Part shown: piece by piece, positions 1 through 11,999 of the stretch
Layout of the letters: each line of letters begins with the position of its first letter
Numbering within the stretch: position 1 is the first letter of the stretch
Origin: Linnemannia elongata
Lineage: Eukaryota > Mortierellomycota > Mortierellomycetes > Mortierellales > Mortierellaceae
NCBI GenBank assembly: GCA_036320915.1
Contig: JAXBDG010000006.1
Location: 1,860,001 to 1,924,000, forward strand
Direction of reading: 5' to 3'
Length of the DNA stretch: 64,000 bases
Translations under genes and position numbers: made by a program
Notes under the pieces: model-generated
Told to the model about the DNA's origin: nothing
Seen by the model: the letters and a program-made list of their open reading frames with translations, nothing else
Database searches by the model: none

Positions 1-332
1 GCTGGATGCCTGCCTGGACTTGCGATGAGGCTGGGCAACCTCTGCGGTGTGCTGATCAGCCATGTCCTGCCTGTGTTACTTGGGATTGTTGTCCTGAAAA
101 AGGGAAACGGCGGATAAGCAATGTCGCCGTTGACGAATGACAGACGACTGACTGATGGGATTCTCCTGGGTGAGAACGAGAAGAAAGAGGATGAAGGGTG
201 GAGCAGTGAAGAAGTAGAAAGGAAAGAAAGAAGAAGAACGAGAAAGAACAGAAAGAAAGAAAAGGTTTGGGAAATGAAGGGGGGGAAAGCTATTTTTTCG
301 TTGGTCAACGTGTCTCGACTCGAGACTTCGTT
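1..332. other. Intergenic, 3' flank of the exchanger gene
   Basis: No supported gene. The plus strand is purine-rich (AAGAAAG-type runs at about 180-270). An open frame on the plus strand at 121-597 runs antisense through the last exon of the neighbouring exchanger and has biased low-complexity composition, so I treat it as chance. Confidence 0.6.
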
Positions 333-3209
333 TTATTTTGGACCAAGTTTGATTTCCAGTAGAACATTAACAACCATCGAAACGAGGTACACTCCCACGA
401 GGAAGATACCCCACCACCGACTCAGCATGTACCCACTCCTCGGCACCACAACCATCGCTCCAACCATCGTCAGCAGGATTGCGCCTAGAGACACCAACAA
501 CGTCGGCGACAACTGCAACGGGATGTGTGCATCCGTCGAGAGGGTCACATATGTGCCACTAATACCGAGTCCCAGCAGCATATCTACCAATGAGTAGGGG
601 AAGGAAGCATGTTGGGTGAATACCAGGAAGTCATAACACCACTCAATCGTTTCTCGGATAAAAAAGGGAAAAACAAAAGGACAACTTACTCAACAATGGC
701 CCTCCGAAGCAGGCTGAGAAGGCCATTTGAGGAAAGCCCATCTTCGCAATCGTGATATTCGACACAAGGTCGCCAAGACTGTTGCCCATCGCAAACACCG
801 TTAGCCCCAGGATCGCATCGCTGATTCCCAGTATCAAGCCAACAGCCTGAAGGATCCCTACAACTTCATTGGCAACCACAAAGATCCAGGTCATCGCCAC
901 CAAAAATCCTACAAACGCAAATGCCTCGTAGAACTTTGGGGGCTTGGTCTCTGTGCTGAGGAAGAAAACGGTTGCAGACATCAGAATTCCCACTCCTAGG
1001 GCAGCAAGAACCGGTACCAGGTGGTTCTCACCCGCAGCGCCTATAAAGATATCCGGGAGTTTAACTTTAGAAAGCATATCGAGTGCAATGAATGTACGAA
1101 AGCTTGTTTAAGAACTGAATTAGAATGTACTTACTGGTGACAACAGCTGTGATGAAAACTGGAGCAACGATCATCTGGACCATTGTGGCACCTTGACACC
1201 AACCATTGTACAGGTTGCTTCCATCATCTGGGCTGGTTGCATTGGCTTCAATCGGCGTGCCATCTGACTGGGAGCCGATGAGGGTATCATTGTCCTCCTT
1301 GAGATCAACCACAGGGAGGGTCAACGTCAACAAGAGGACAATAGGAATCGACCCAACAGCAAGGATCTTCATGAAAACCGACTTGTCCTTCCATCCCACC
1401 AATGTAGGAAAATAAACGGGCTTGATCCAGTCGTTCAAGAAGAGGGCAGCCCAATGCCGCTTCTTCATGCCATCCAACGTGTTGACGTCAGTGGCACTCT
1501 GGAAGACAGGACTCCGAGGACGGTTGATGGGGTCGCCCATGTCGGGAAGAATCAAGGAATGGTGAAGCATGACCTGTTGGAGTTGAGCATAGCTTGGGTT
1601 CTGGCTCGGACCCTCGTATAATGGCGATGGTGCAAGACTCTTGGCACTGCTTCTCAGACTTCCCTTGGAAGAGAGTGGCCCGGCGGACGAAGGATAAAGG
1701 CTTGCGGCCAAGTAACCAGGGTCAACCACGATTGCAGGACACTTTGATTTGGACTTGAAGCTCGAAGAGGGCTTGGCGCATGTGCTCAATGGAGCTACGG
1801 CGAGGTGCTGGTCAATAGGGCTCATGATGATGTCGACATGCTGGGTGTGGTTGATACTCATTAGTTCTGGTTGTTGAGGGAGTGTCTCGATATGAGCACT
1901 GTCTTCGCTGTACTCTGACCCCGTTTCGCTGTCAGTAGTATGTATCCGAGATTCCTGTCTTTGTTGCTTCCAGTTGCCAAATACGACAAGGGCAACATAG
2001 ATGACATAAGCAGCGATGAGGATGACGCTCTGGACGAAGGTGATCTTGCGGTCGAGAACCATGTACAGGATGAATATGATGCAGCCAGTGAAGAAGATCA
2101 TGTCGCGTAAGAAAGGGCCTTTGCTCACTTTGAATGGCTTGACGATTGCCATTGAGCCAATTACGATTGACGTGATGAAGGACGAGGCGCCTAAAGTGGG
2201 AGTAAATCGACCGTTGTTTAGGCGTATGTCTTTCGATGATATGATAGCCAAGTGCCAGTCAAGGGGGATGGGCAACCTACCAACCACTTCGCCGACTGCC
2301 AAGGTCCCGCTTCCAGCACCAACGGCGGAGAATGTGCTAAAGATGTCGGGGGACGCGTTACCGAACGCGAGGAAAGTAACTCCGGCCTGGAGCGAAGAAA
2401 GTAGAAGTAAAAGAAAGCGCGGTCAGTTGATGTAAATAAAAGAGCTCAAACGCGTCATCTCCTTTCGATCATTGTTAGCACGCAAATTTACCATGCTCTC
2501 TGACAAATGCAACTTCTTGGATATCGTGTTGAGATTAGGGCCTAATAAACAATCACTCGAGCAAGTAAGGGTTAGATGAAAACACGATAAGAGCTTAAGT
2601 CGTTAGCCGAGTCGTGGATGTGTATGTTAACTTACAGAAGAAATCAGAGGCGGCCACTCCGATCAATCCGAAGAGGAATATCATCCACGCGCCCTATGCA
2701 ATGGAATAAAAGCGTGAGACACTTTGCAAATAGTGCGATAAAATGAGAAGGCCCACCACTTGGCAGTTATATGATTCTTACCATGATGATCAAGGCGAGT
2801 GCGTGCATGTGGTCCAGGTTGCAGAAATAAAGGTGCATGTAGTTGATCAAGCCAGCTTGATGGTCACTACAGAACTCGTCGACGTATGCGCACCTGTCAC
2901 TGTGGTCCCATACACTCTCACACTGTCGCATTTTAGAAAGCAGTAGATAGAAGGTTAGGGCTTTATTCGCCTCAACCGCCACTTTTAAGGTAATTGGAGG
3001 AGACAAGGAAAGAACTGGGCCACGCCGATGAGAGATAGTTATGATGTATGTACCATGTCGTCAGCCGGATCATCTCGCTTAAATAGGTGAGAGCCGTGGG
3101 TTATTGAGGACGATCGAATATGGTGCTTGGGCCACAATCGTACAATCACCTGTGTGAATGAGAAGATCGCCATGAGCGCGTAAAAGCGCTTTGCACCAAT
3201 TGAAGTCAT
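333..3209 (-). CDS. Cation/Ca2+ exchanger, mitochondrial NCLX-like (SLC8B1 type)
   Basis: Eight exons on the minus strand: 3209-3054, 2922-2782, 2693-2636, 2541-2492, 2386-2281, 2190-1135, 1064-690, 583-333; all phases agree, giving 730 aa. Residues 1-21 look like a signal or targeting segment. A Cys-rich entry follows (RCAYVDEFC...YFC, about residues 53-90). Repeat alpha-1 has AGVTFLAFGNASPD (about 136-149) and alpha-2 has ILGLTVFAMGNSLGDL (about 610-625). These paired motifs are the ion-binding hallmark of the Na+/Ca2+ exchanger superfamily, and the AFGNASPD/GNSLGDL pair is typical of the NCLX/CCX branch. A Ser-rich cytosolic loop of about 250 residues separates the two transmembrane halves. 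The C-terminus reads CFGGPLLNMLLGLG, as in the family. Expected role: Ca2+ extrusion from an organelle or across the membrane. The compartment is not provable here. The acceptor of exon 7 (AAAG) is slightly weak. Confidence 0.9.
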
Positions 3210-4628
3210 TAGAAGTCGAGTATGGAGATTAATGGAATGCGAGTTGGACGGGTATGAAATAATACAGAAGAAGGAAAGCGCAAAGGAGTAAGAGAGGGTT
3301 GAAAGAGCTCCGGGGTATCAAGAAGGGCGGGAAGGTAAGGGGGAGATGAAGGAAGGGTAGTCCAGAGAAAAATAAACAAAGAAGTAAAAAAATTGGCGGG
3401 TAGGAAGTGCGGTTTATGTATTTGAGGGCAGTGCGAGTGGTTTCTCAATCTCTGCCGGGCTCCTCTGGGGGTTAATGGCGGGGCTGATGGCAGTTCTCTG
3501 CGAGCCCTATCTCTCTCAATACACAGCTGCAGAGAGAGACAGGAACAAAGATGATGCACCGAGATGTGAGTTCACCAATTGTCTTAATTGTCTTAAACAA
3601 TGAAATTGATGTCATATTGGGTCCCATGTTCCTAAAAGAGCTGGTTGCTCATCCCGGCGATCAACACTGCTGCCATCTCATTCTCCCCCTCTTTTAACGA
3701 TTGCCAATTGCTCGTCGTGGTTGGCTCCTGGATGAACAAGTTCAAGCCTAAAACTTTCACGCACTCATACCAGCTCATTGTTCATTTTGTTTTCATATCA
3801 CGAATGGGTTTTTTTTCTTGGTGCTGAAACATGGCGTTTAGATGAACTGGGTATACGGATCAAGAGAAAAAAGAAAGATGTTCCTGGTTAACGTACGGGC
3901 TCGAACGAGTGAAAGGAGAAGTCTAATAAAAGCTCTTATGCATTGCATCCAGTTGTTTTGCAATGATCCTGCCTAAATATGGCAAAAGTTGGGCGCACGC
4001 CAACTTTTTTCCTTGTTGAAAAAAAAAGGGAAATCCTTGAGCTGCATGGGCATCAACGTTGATCCGCATTGCAACCACAGGGGGAACAAAGTCCGCAACG
4101 TAAAGCCCAATTTAAGGACAGAAGCGAACCATGTCAGCTGGATGACCTCTTAACTCGTTTAGGACCTAGGCCTCTCTTCTTGCTCACCGGCCTAAGGAAG
4201 GCTTGATATCCACAGCGGTCATTCAGAGATACCATCACATTCAATTAGAAGTGGACGTCATTCATTCGGCGCAACGGGCGATCTTTTGGCCTGGTTCATG
4301 TTGTGTGGCTTTGGTGCTGCCAAGATCGATTGGCGGTGAAAGTGTCAACACCAATGGCGCCCCTAGGTCCCAGCCAATCATGGCCCCTATTGCCGTCCTC
4401 GGACTTTAAACAATTTTAGCACCCACCGCCATCAGCAGCCACCTGGGTCCTCGTGGGCTCATATTTTTAGACTGTTGTCAGGTCGCATCCCTGCCCCTTG
4501 TTTTCACTACTCCTTCACCCTCCCCCTTCCTTCTTCCACTCTTTCTACCCCTACTACCCCTCACCTTCATCTCCATCTCCATATCGGCCGACAACAATAG
4601 CAGCACAGCAGGCAGAACCACAGTCAAA
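3210..4628. other. Intergenic between divergent exchanger and two-TM genes
   Basis: About 1.4 kb between two divergent starts, so both promoters must lie here. CT-rich sequence at 4500-4590 just before the ATG at 4629 is a likely pyrimidine-rich core promoter for the downstream gene. Short open frames (3209-3559, 3645-3827, 4203-4409) show no family signature. No RNA gene or mobile element recognised. Confidence 0.5.
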
Positions 4629-5124
4629 ATGGCGAACCAAAAGACAATCCACAACCGCAGGAAATTCCTGGAAAAGTACGGCAGTGGTCCTCGGTCATAC
4701 TTCAGGAGGGAAGGCGGCATTGTCATGGGTCTCGTCACCATTTTACTTGTCGGTGCCGGTGCCTTTTGTCTCTCAGACTCCTCTCTCAGCGTTGGATACT
4801 TTTTCCTTTTGGTTTTCATTTGTCTGTTCATCTCCTTCGTCGCCACATATCTTGTAAGTAGTAATACGTTGTCGGTGCTTTATTGATAGCTTAGAATGGT
4901 GACCCATTGCCTCTCCTTCAATCGTCGACTCTAACATACCACTGTATAATCGATAGGCATACCACTACATGCTGACGCAGGCTCGTAAGACGATGGCCGC
5001 GTTTCCGGACCCAGAGGCAGCTTTCCACAGTTCATTTGAGACGACGAACATGGACCACAGCTGGAACGATGCCTCTGTCTATGTTCCTCCAACACCTCCA
5101 GCACCTGCAGCTACCCGGCCCTAG
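4629..5124 (+). CDS. Small two-TM membrane protein, unrecognised
   Basis: Two exons, 4629-4853 and 4957-5124, with GTAAGT donor and TAG acceptor in phase 0, giving 130 aa. The N-terminus is basic (MANQKTIHNRRKFLEKYGSG), followed by two closely spaced hydrophobic segments: about residues 32-48 (IVMGLVTILLVGAGAFC) and 55-77 (YFFLLVFICLFISFVATYL plus the junction). The soluble C-terminus ends in a Pro/Ala-rich tail (VPPTPPAPAATRP). The layout suggests a hairpin membrane protein with both ends on the same side. I do not recognise the family. The conserved-looking splice and clean hydrophobic pattern make it a real gene; function is unknown. Confidence 0.75.
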
Positions 5125-6723
5125 GGAACAATTCGTTGTTTGTAATTCCTTCTTTTATTGTACTTATTATTCATAGATCTCATAATAAAGCACGAGATGC
5201 CTTGGAAAGATCTTCGCCATGTGCAGCCTGTGATTCTGTACAGTTGAGCTCGCGTAAAGATGAAGGGCGATGATGATGACTCAGCCACTGGCCACTGGCG
5301 ATCGCATTGCATTGGGTCAGAACGAATAAGCAGGTGAATGTGTGCAACATGCAATTGTGGTGAAGTAGAAAAAAGTTGGTCTCAATTTGTTCTGATATTT
5401 GCAACAAAACAAACAACAAAAGATCCCGGTTCCAGGATGGATCCTCAGTCGGTCATCAATCATCATGCGATGTGTAGGAAGAGTTGTCAACGAGAGATCC
5501 CGTACTGCACCAGATCAACAAGAATCAATTCTCTCATTCACCTCTTTCTTCTCCTTGCTAGACCCTTCTAAGAGTTAACGCATGGAGTGATGGTAAAACC
5601 ACCGTGTCGCATGCGTCATATATTCGTTTGTTCATCTCTAGTTGTTCCTCTTCTTTCTTTCACTCAACTTCTCTCTCTTTTTTTCACTCCCTATGTACCT
5701 ACCTTTTTCTCACATACCATGATCTCGTTGCGTTGTTGACATACCCCCTTCTTGCACCATAACAACCTCTATACCCACCCTCAAACATACCTTTTTTTAC
5801 CCCTACATACCCCTCCTTTATCCCTCCGTTTCATACATTTTCTGTAAGTCAGAAGACATGTCAGTTATCCATATGGTTTAGAGGCAATTAGAATAGCGAA
5901 GGGAATCCACACTTTTTCCCTGTACGCAGCGACCAATACCACAAATAATTCAATTGCCTCTGTCCACACCTCCCGCACCCTTCTCGTCAGCAAGCCGTTC
6001 TCAATAGCTTGTTCATCCGATGGCGTTGCTTCTTTGTGTTTAGTCTTGCCGTGTATATGTGTGTGTATGTTTGTGTGTGTGTGGTTGTGTGTGTGTGTGT
6101 GTGTGTTGTGGCCAGCTGTTGTTGTTTTTTGGGCGGCTGACATTGACCATCGCCCCCCTTTTTTTTTTGTTTCTCTCGTTCGCAGCCCACAATGCCAGAT
6201 ATCCTTTTTCTTTGCGCCTTTGCCATTTTCTCTTTTCTTTCCTTCTCTCTTCTTTTCTCCTCTCGACATTCATTCATCACTTCCTCCCCGTCCTCCCCCT
6301 CCGCTAATGTAAATGCCCATGCACAACTCACTTTTTGAGCGCAACTTCACATTTATGTTATTTCGCCTTGAACGTGTTCAGTGAGCCCATAGAAATCAAA
6401 AATATGCAGAGTGGTGTCAATCCCTGCCAGCCAGGACGACAGGAACCAGGTCACACTTACATATCATATTGCGCGGATCTCCTTGCTCACACAGTGTACT
6501 CTTTTTTGTCGTTTTGTGTCCTCATAGGATTCCCTTGACACTGACAACTCGACCTCAGGACAACTAAAGAACGTATATTCAAAGGACACACCAAAACAAA
6601 ACGACGACAGCAAATCCCCTAAACGAGTGCGAAGAACCATAATTGAAGCAAATCCACTCCCAGCAACCAACGACCAACACAAGCAGCGACAGACTAAGCA
6701 ATCGCAAAAACAAAAGGACTTTA
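5125..6723. other. Intergenic / 5' leader of the IQGAP gene
   Basis: About 1.6 kb without a supported gene. It contains CT-rich tracts (5640-5830, 6160-6300) and a TG-rich microsatellite at about 6056-6110. Open frames on both strands over the TG repeat (5865-6331) encode only Thr-His or Cys-Val repeats and are artefacts. The AC-rich 6540-6720 segment directly before the ATG at 6724 looks like 5' UTR. Confidence 0.5.
6056..6110. repeat. TG microsatellite
   Basis: Run of TG dinucleotides with a few interruptions (TGTATG, TGGTTG), in the upstream region of the IQGAP gene. Confidence 0.9.
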
Positions 6724-7462
6724 ATGTTGTCCAACTCGAGAGAGACACGGCCGATATCGGCTTTGATCTCAGTTTCGTCAATCGCCGACCTCACCCTCTC
6801 AGGAGACACAGAGGATGTAACAGGTAACGAAATACACATGCCAGTTATTCTTTTATGAGGCGGAGCTGGTGGGTGGAAACGATACTCAAAATTTGCTCGT
6901 GTGAGTGCTTTTCGTGTGGGTATGCAGTATCTGAAAAGATGGGATACAATTGAAGGAACTGGAAGCAACTTGGCCACCTTTGCTCTCCTTTCCTTTCACG
7001 TCGTATGAACAGAAAGTGGAACCAGGAACGAAAGGAAATTTAATCGGAGTGAAAAGAGAGGCTCATCTGTTCGTCATAATCTACCCCTGTGCCCCTGATT
7101 ATACGACGATATGACATATGACCACCATTTTCTCTCTCACAATTGTGTTCCTATTTGGAAGATTAAGGAGTGGATGTGGTCACGACGACGACAACGGAAT
7201 GGTGTTCTACATTGCATCGGACAAGCTGGCATATGGCCCTAATGACCGACTGAACAGAATAACTAACTGCGCTATTGCAAACTTACACGTACGGCGTATA
7301 ATTAGGCATGAAAGGACGTATCCGACTTACTCGCGATGATGGAGCCAGGGGTGGTCGGTGGATGGATCAGTCCCGAAAGCAGGTCCAGGCATACGACTAT
7401 CTCTGTCACATTGGTGAAGCCAAAGAGTAAGTGCTCCTTGCCGTGTCTCTCTGTACATATGC

Positions 7463-7501
<39 letters not shown>

Positions 7502-10500
7502 GCCTCCTCATTTTGAGAATACGGTCTTTCCATCTTTCAACACTAACAAGAACACGTTTGCGTTCGACTGTATGATAGATGGATCGAGGCTTGCATCTGC
7601 GAAGAGATCGACGCCATCACGACCTTGGAGGAGAGTCTTCGGAACGGTGTTGTTCTAGCCAAGCTAGCACGGTACTTCGACCCACCTTCAGTCAAAAAGA
7701 TCTTCGAGCACCCTGTCCTCCAGTACAAACACTCGGACAACATCAATTGCCTCTTCAAAGCCATGCGCAAACTAAAGCTTCCAGAGGTATGTAAATCACC
7801 CTATAGAGCAGCATATAGGTAGGAATGTATGTACCAGCTTGACTCCTGACTTTTTTTCAATAACGCTTTCTCCCTACCACGACTAGATCTTCATTTTTGA
7901 GCTCACAGATCTCTATGACAAAAAGAACATCCCCAAGGTCATCTACTGCATCCACGCGCTCAGCCATATGCTTGCAACTCGAGGTATGGCTCCCAATATG
8001 AAGAACCTGGTCGGAGAGCTCCAATTCACCGATGCTGAGATTCATGCAACTCGTCAGGGTCTGGACGCTGCCGGTATCTCGATGCCCAGTTTCGGCAACA
8101 TTGGATCCGCCCTGGCCAAGGAACTCAACGGACCAGTCGAAGTTGGTGTTGCCAGGCAGACTATTATAGAGGAAGAGCCTGAACCATTGGAGGAAGAACC
8201 AGAGACCTTGCTTTCGAACCAAGAACTGCGGGACCTCTTCTGGGGCAACAACACAGATTCGATTGTGCGTTGCCAACAACTTTTCCGGGGAGCATTGGAA
8301 CGCAAGAGGTTCTTGGCCCGCCGCAACCTTCACTATGACATGGAAGAGTTCTTGATCTGTCTCCAGGCCCAGGGACGTGGCGAGCTAGCAAGACGACGCT
8401 ATAGAGCGAGACTGGACGAACTATACGATTTCGAACCGGAAGTCGTCAAGGTAACTAACAAACTGCTTTTGCCGTTTGTGTGATGTCATGACTTGGTAGA
8501 TGGCATGACAGAAATCGGACGTACTCTTTCTGACATTATCCTATTCTCATGCGTGTGTAGATTCAAGCCCACGTGCGGGGATTCTTGCAGCGGAAAAGGT
8601 TTGCAGAGCGACAACAGTTCTACAGAGACAACATGGAGAGCATCGTCAAGATGCAAAGTGTCTTCCGAGCCAAGGCAGCAGGAGACGCTTACCGCAGCCT
8701 GAGTAAGCCGAAATGCCTAGTCGAACTACATTGGCCAACATGCCACCATTACTTGTACTTTTTTGACTGATAGCAGCACTTTTATGATTTTTTTGGTGTC
8801 ATCACTATTAGCCACAGGAGCAAGCCCACCCATTTCGACACTCAAGACATTCTTGCATCTCTTGAACGACAGTGATTTCGACTTTGAGGAAGAACTGGAG
8901 CTCGAGAACATGCGTCAGCTTGTTGTCCGTCGCATCCGTGAGAACACGCAGTCAGATGCTCAATTGAACGAGCTCGATATCAAGATTGCGCTTCTGGTCC
9001 AGAACCATATCACCCTCGACGAGGTCCTCAAGACAACATCGTCTCTCACCAAGAAGAAGCAGCAACGTCGTATGTCGATGCCCATCTCTGCGACCAGCAA
9101 CCCCTTCACCCTCAAGTCGTTGGACCGGGAGAGTCGCGATCGGCTCGTCCTCTACCAGCAGCTGTTCTATCTATTGCAGACCCAGCCTGCCTACTTCAGT
9201 AAGCTGTTCTTCATGATGTCCAAGACGGGACTCTTCTCGGACAGGATCAAGAAACAGATAGAAGGCGTTGTCTTGACCCTTTTTGGATATGCCCAGAACT
9301 CACGCGAGGAATACCTCTTGCTCAAGCTGTTCAAGGTACCTTTGCCCATTCTCTGTTGGTGACAGTGGCTTCCTTACGTGTTACATGCAATGGCAAAGAT
9401 ACTGACAGGCTTGGTGTTCGATTTATTCATCTCTTTTTGTAGCAATCGATCTTTGAGGAAGTGGAGCAGATCCTGAACGTGAACGACTTTATGCGAGGCA
9501 ATTTTATGTTTGTCAAGATGGTCATGATCTACGTTCGTGGTGCCAAGGAGCGTCGCTACCTCCGTGATCTCTTGGGACCTCTAGTCCGACAGGTCCTCGA
9601 AGACGACTTTTTGGACTTGGAGAGTGATCCACTCATGGTAACCACCACCCTTTTCTCTTTTCTTGTACTCCCTGAACATCTGTGTGCTCTCACCTTGTAA
9701 ACCCCGTTCTCACACCAAATCTACTTCTCGTACAAAATGCATGCATAGATCTACAAAGCCAGTATCAACAACGAGGAATTACGAACCGGTCGCCCTTCAG
9801 AACGCCCTTTGCACATCGATCACACCGAGGCCTTGAATGATCCCGAAACCCGTACGACTTTTATCCGTCACTTGCAGGAGCTCCGTCTTCGCACAGAGAT
9901 GTTCTTGGATGCCATCTTAGAGAGTTTGCCAAGGATGCCCTATGGTATCCGTTACATTGCCAAGGAGGTTGGAAACGCCCTTCGGTCAAAGTTCCCTCAG
10001 GAGTCCGAGGAGAACATTACAAAGGCTGTCGGTAACCTGATCTATTACCGATACCTCAACCCCGCCATCGTGTAAGCCTCCATCCTGTTAACGTCTCTGT
10101 ACTCCATCATTGAGAGTCATGTCTGCGCCGGATTGTTGTTGACTTGACCCTTTTTTTGTTCTTTTGAACCTCTAGTGCGCCAGAAGGCTTCGATGTTATT
10201 GAGGGAGTCGTGAGCCCCATGCAGCGAAAGAACTTGGCTGAGATCTCCAAAATGCTGAACCAGATCTCTGTCGGAAAACTGTTTGCTGACGATAATGTCT
10301 ACCTAAAGCCCCTCAACGAGTATGTTGGCTACGCTGGAGTCCGTTTCGCCAAGTACTTCAAGAACGGTAAGCATTTTCGCCTTGGCTAATGTGTGTTATC
10401 TCCTACGCTCCATGTGCCATTGATTGATTTTCTGACCAACTTTTTGTTATATTCTTTAGTTGTGGAGGTTGCGGAGCCAGAAAAGCAGTTTGAAGTGAAC

Positions 10501-11801
10501 CAGTATATCGACCAGGTGAACACCATCCGCCCAACAGTCTACATGTCCCCCTTCGAAATCTTCACCATGCACGCCATGTTGATCGACAAGATCGACATCC
10601 TCGCACCCGAACTAGACGACCCTCTCCGCGTGATCCTTTCCGAACTCAACAACCCACCCTCGGGCTTTGAAGAACACTCGCAGGGTCATGGCGAAGTCTG
10701 TCTCACGCTCCAGAACCGATTCACAGCAAACTTGGACGATCCCGATATGGATCTCAAGCACCTCTTTGTTGAGACCAAACGGTATATTCTGAGCATCATC
10801 CGTATTCAGTCAGGTCGCAACCTGATGGAGATACTTGAACGCCGCGTGACAGTCCATGAGGAGCAAGCCTGGGAGGACCTTAAGGCGACAGAAATTAACA
10901 GACAGCGGCAACATCATCAACGGCGTATTGAGAATGGGTCTGAGTCATCGTTGAACGAATCTAGTCAATGGCGGTCTGCGTCGGGTCCCAGCATGGTTGA
11001 TATGAACGCGATGCGGTTTATTGAACTCAAACAACGCGCCATTGACGGAATCTTGCAGTTGGAATCGACGGGCAAAGTAACTAGGAAGAACGGGTACCAG
11101 GACATGATCAACGCGATCGCGCTCGATATCCGGACAAAGCACCGTCGTAGGATCCAACGTGCCGGAGAGCTTTCTCAAGTCAAGCAGACCCTGTCCAACC
11201 TTAACGAGAAGAGGCATTTCTTGGAGAGTCAGATCAAGTCCTACCACGACTATGTCGAATCCTGCATGACAAACATCACCACGAAGAAGGGCAAGAAGCA
11301 ACGCTACATCATGCCCTTCACCAAACAATACTTCCATATCCGAAACCTTCAACGCCACGGAAAAGTCCCGCAATTCGGATCCTTCAAGTATACTGCCCAG
11401 CGGTTGTTTGAGAAGGGTGTCTTGTTGAACCTCGAGGGCGTTAGCCCCAAGCAATACTCTCAGATCTCATTGACCATCTCTTGTGACGAACCTGGGTTGT
11501 TCCAGATCGAAGCAGAGACTTCCATTATGATGGTTCGTTTGCCTGTGTCGACGATGGAGTTGCGATTGGAGGATCTGTTGCAGTGCCAGTTCAACAACAT
11601 CCAGATCATGAGTCTCTTTGATGATATGGCCAAGGTGAACGTCAACTTGCTTCTCTTCCTTGTCAACAAGAAGTAAGTCCCCCCTCTCGGTCTCTCTTTT
11701 CTCCATTGGTCACTGTCCTTGAACGCGTTTGAGGTTTATCTTTTGCTAATCATTTCATGTTCATTTTTCTACTATAACATTTTTTTAGGTTCTACATCTA
11801 A
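6724..11801 (+). CDS. IQGAP-family scaffold (CH, IQ, RasGAP-like, RGCT)
   Basis: Eleven exons: 6724-6823, 7306-7426, 7579-7786, 7887-8450, 8561-8702, 8812-9335, 9443-9637, 9749-10071, 10176-10366, 10460-11672, 11789-11801; phases agree throughout, giving 1197 aa. Order: calponin-homology domain (about 55-200; WIEACICEEI, NGVVLAKLAR), three to four IQ motifs (about 260-375; CQQLFRGALERKRF, IQAHVRGFLQRKRF, MQSVFRAKAAGDAY), the GTPase-activating-related domain (about 470-850; LPRMPYGIRYIAKE, NLIYYRYLNPAIVAPE), and a C-terminal RGCT domain ending LLFLVNKKFYI. IQGAPs bind actin, calmodulin or light chains and Rho-family GTPases, acting in cytokinesis and polarity (yeast Iqg1, fission yeast Rng2). 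There are fewer IQ repeats than in yeast Iqg1. The first exon is supported only by phase and donor quality, so the start is less certain; the ATG at 7308 is the fallback. Confidence 0.93.
7464..7502. repeat. (AAC)n microsatellite in IQGAP intron 2
   Basis: About twelve perfect AAC triplets inside the intron 7427-7578. It is not coding, because the flanking donor and acceptor place it in the intron. Confidence 0.9.
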
Positions 11802-11999
11802 ACATTTCGGAATCAGGATGCAACTACCAACAACAATAACACAAAACATAAAAAAAAAAAAAAACTTAATAATTAAACTAAACCAAAGTACGAAACCATT
11901 GTTCATATTGTTGTATTTCAAGTCAAAGAGAGTGAGGAGTGAGGTACGCCTACTACTTTTTTTTTATGTTGTGTGGTTTATCTTTTGTTTTTTTTTTGT

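Noticed and set aside
5865..6331. Overlapping frames on both strands at the TG repeat
   Set aside because: Translations are repeats of Thr-His or Cys-Val from the microsatellite.
6643..6723. Upstream extension of the IQGAP start
   Set aside because: The frame is open but begins with TTG, not ATG; the first in-frame ATG is 6724.
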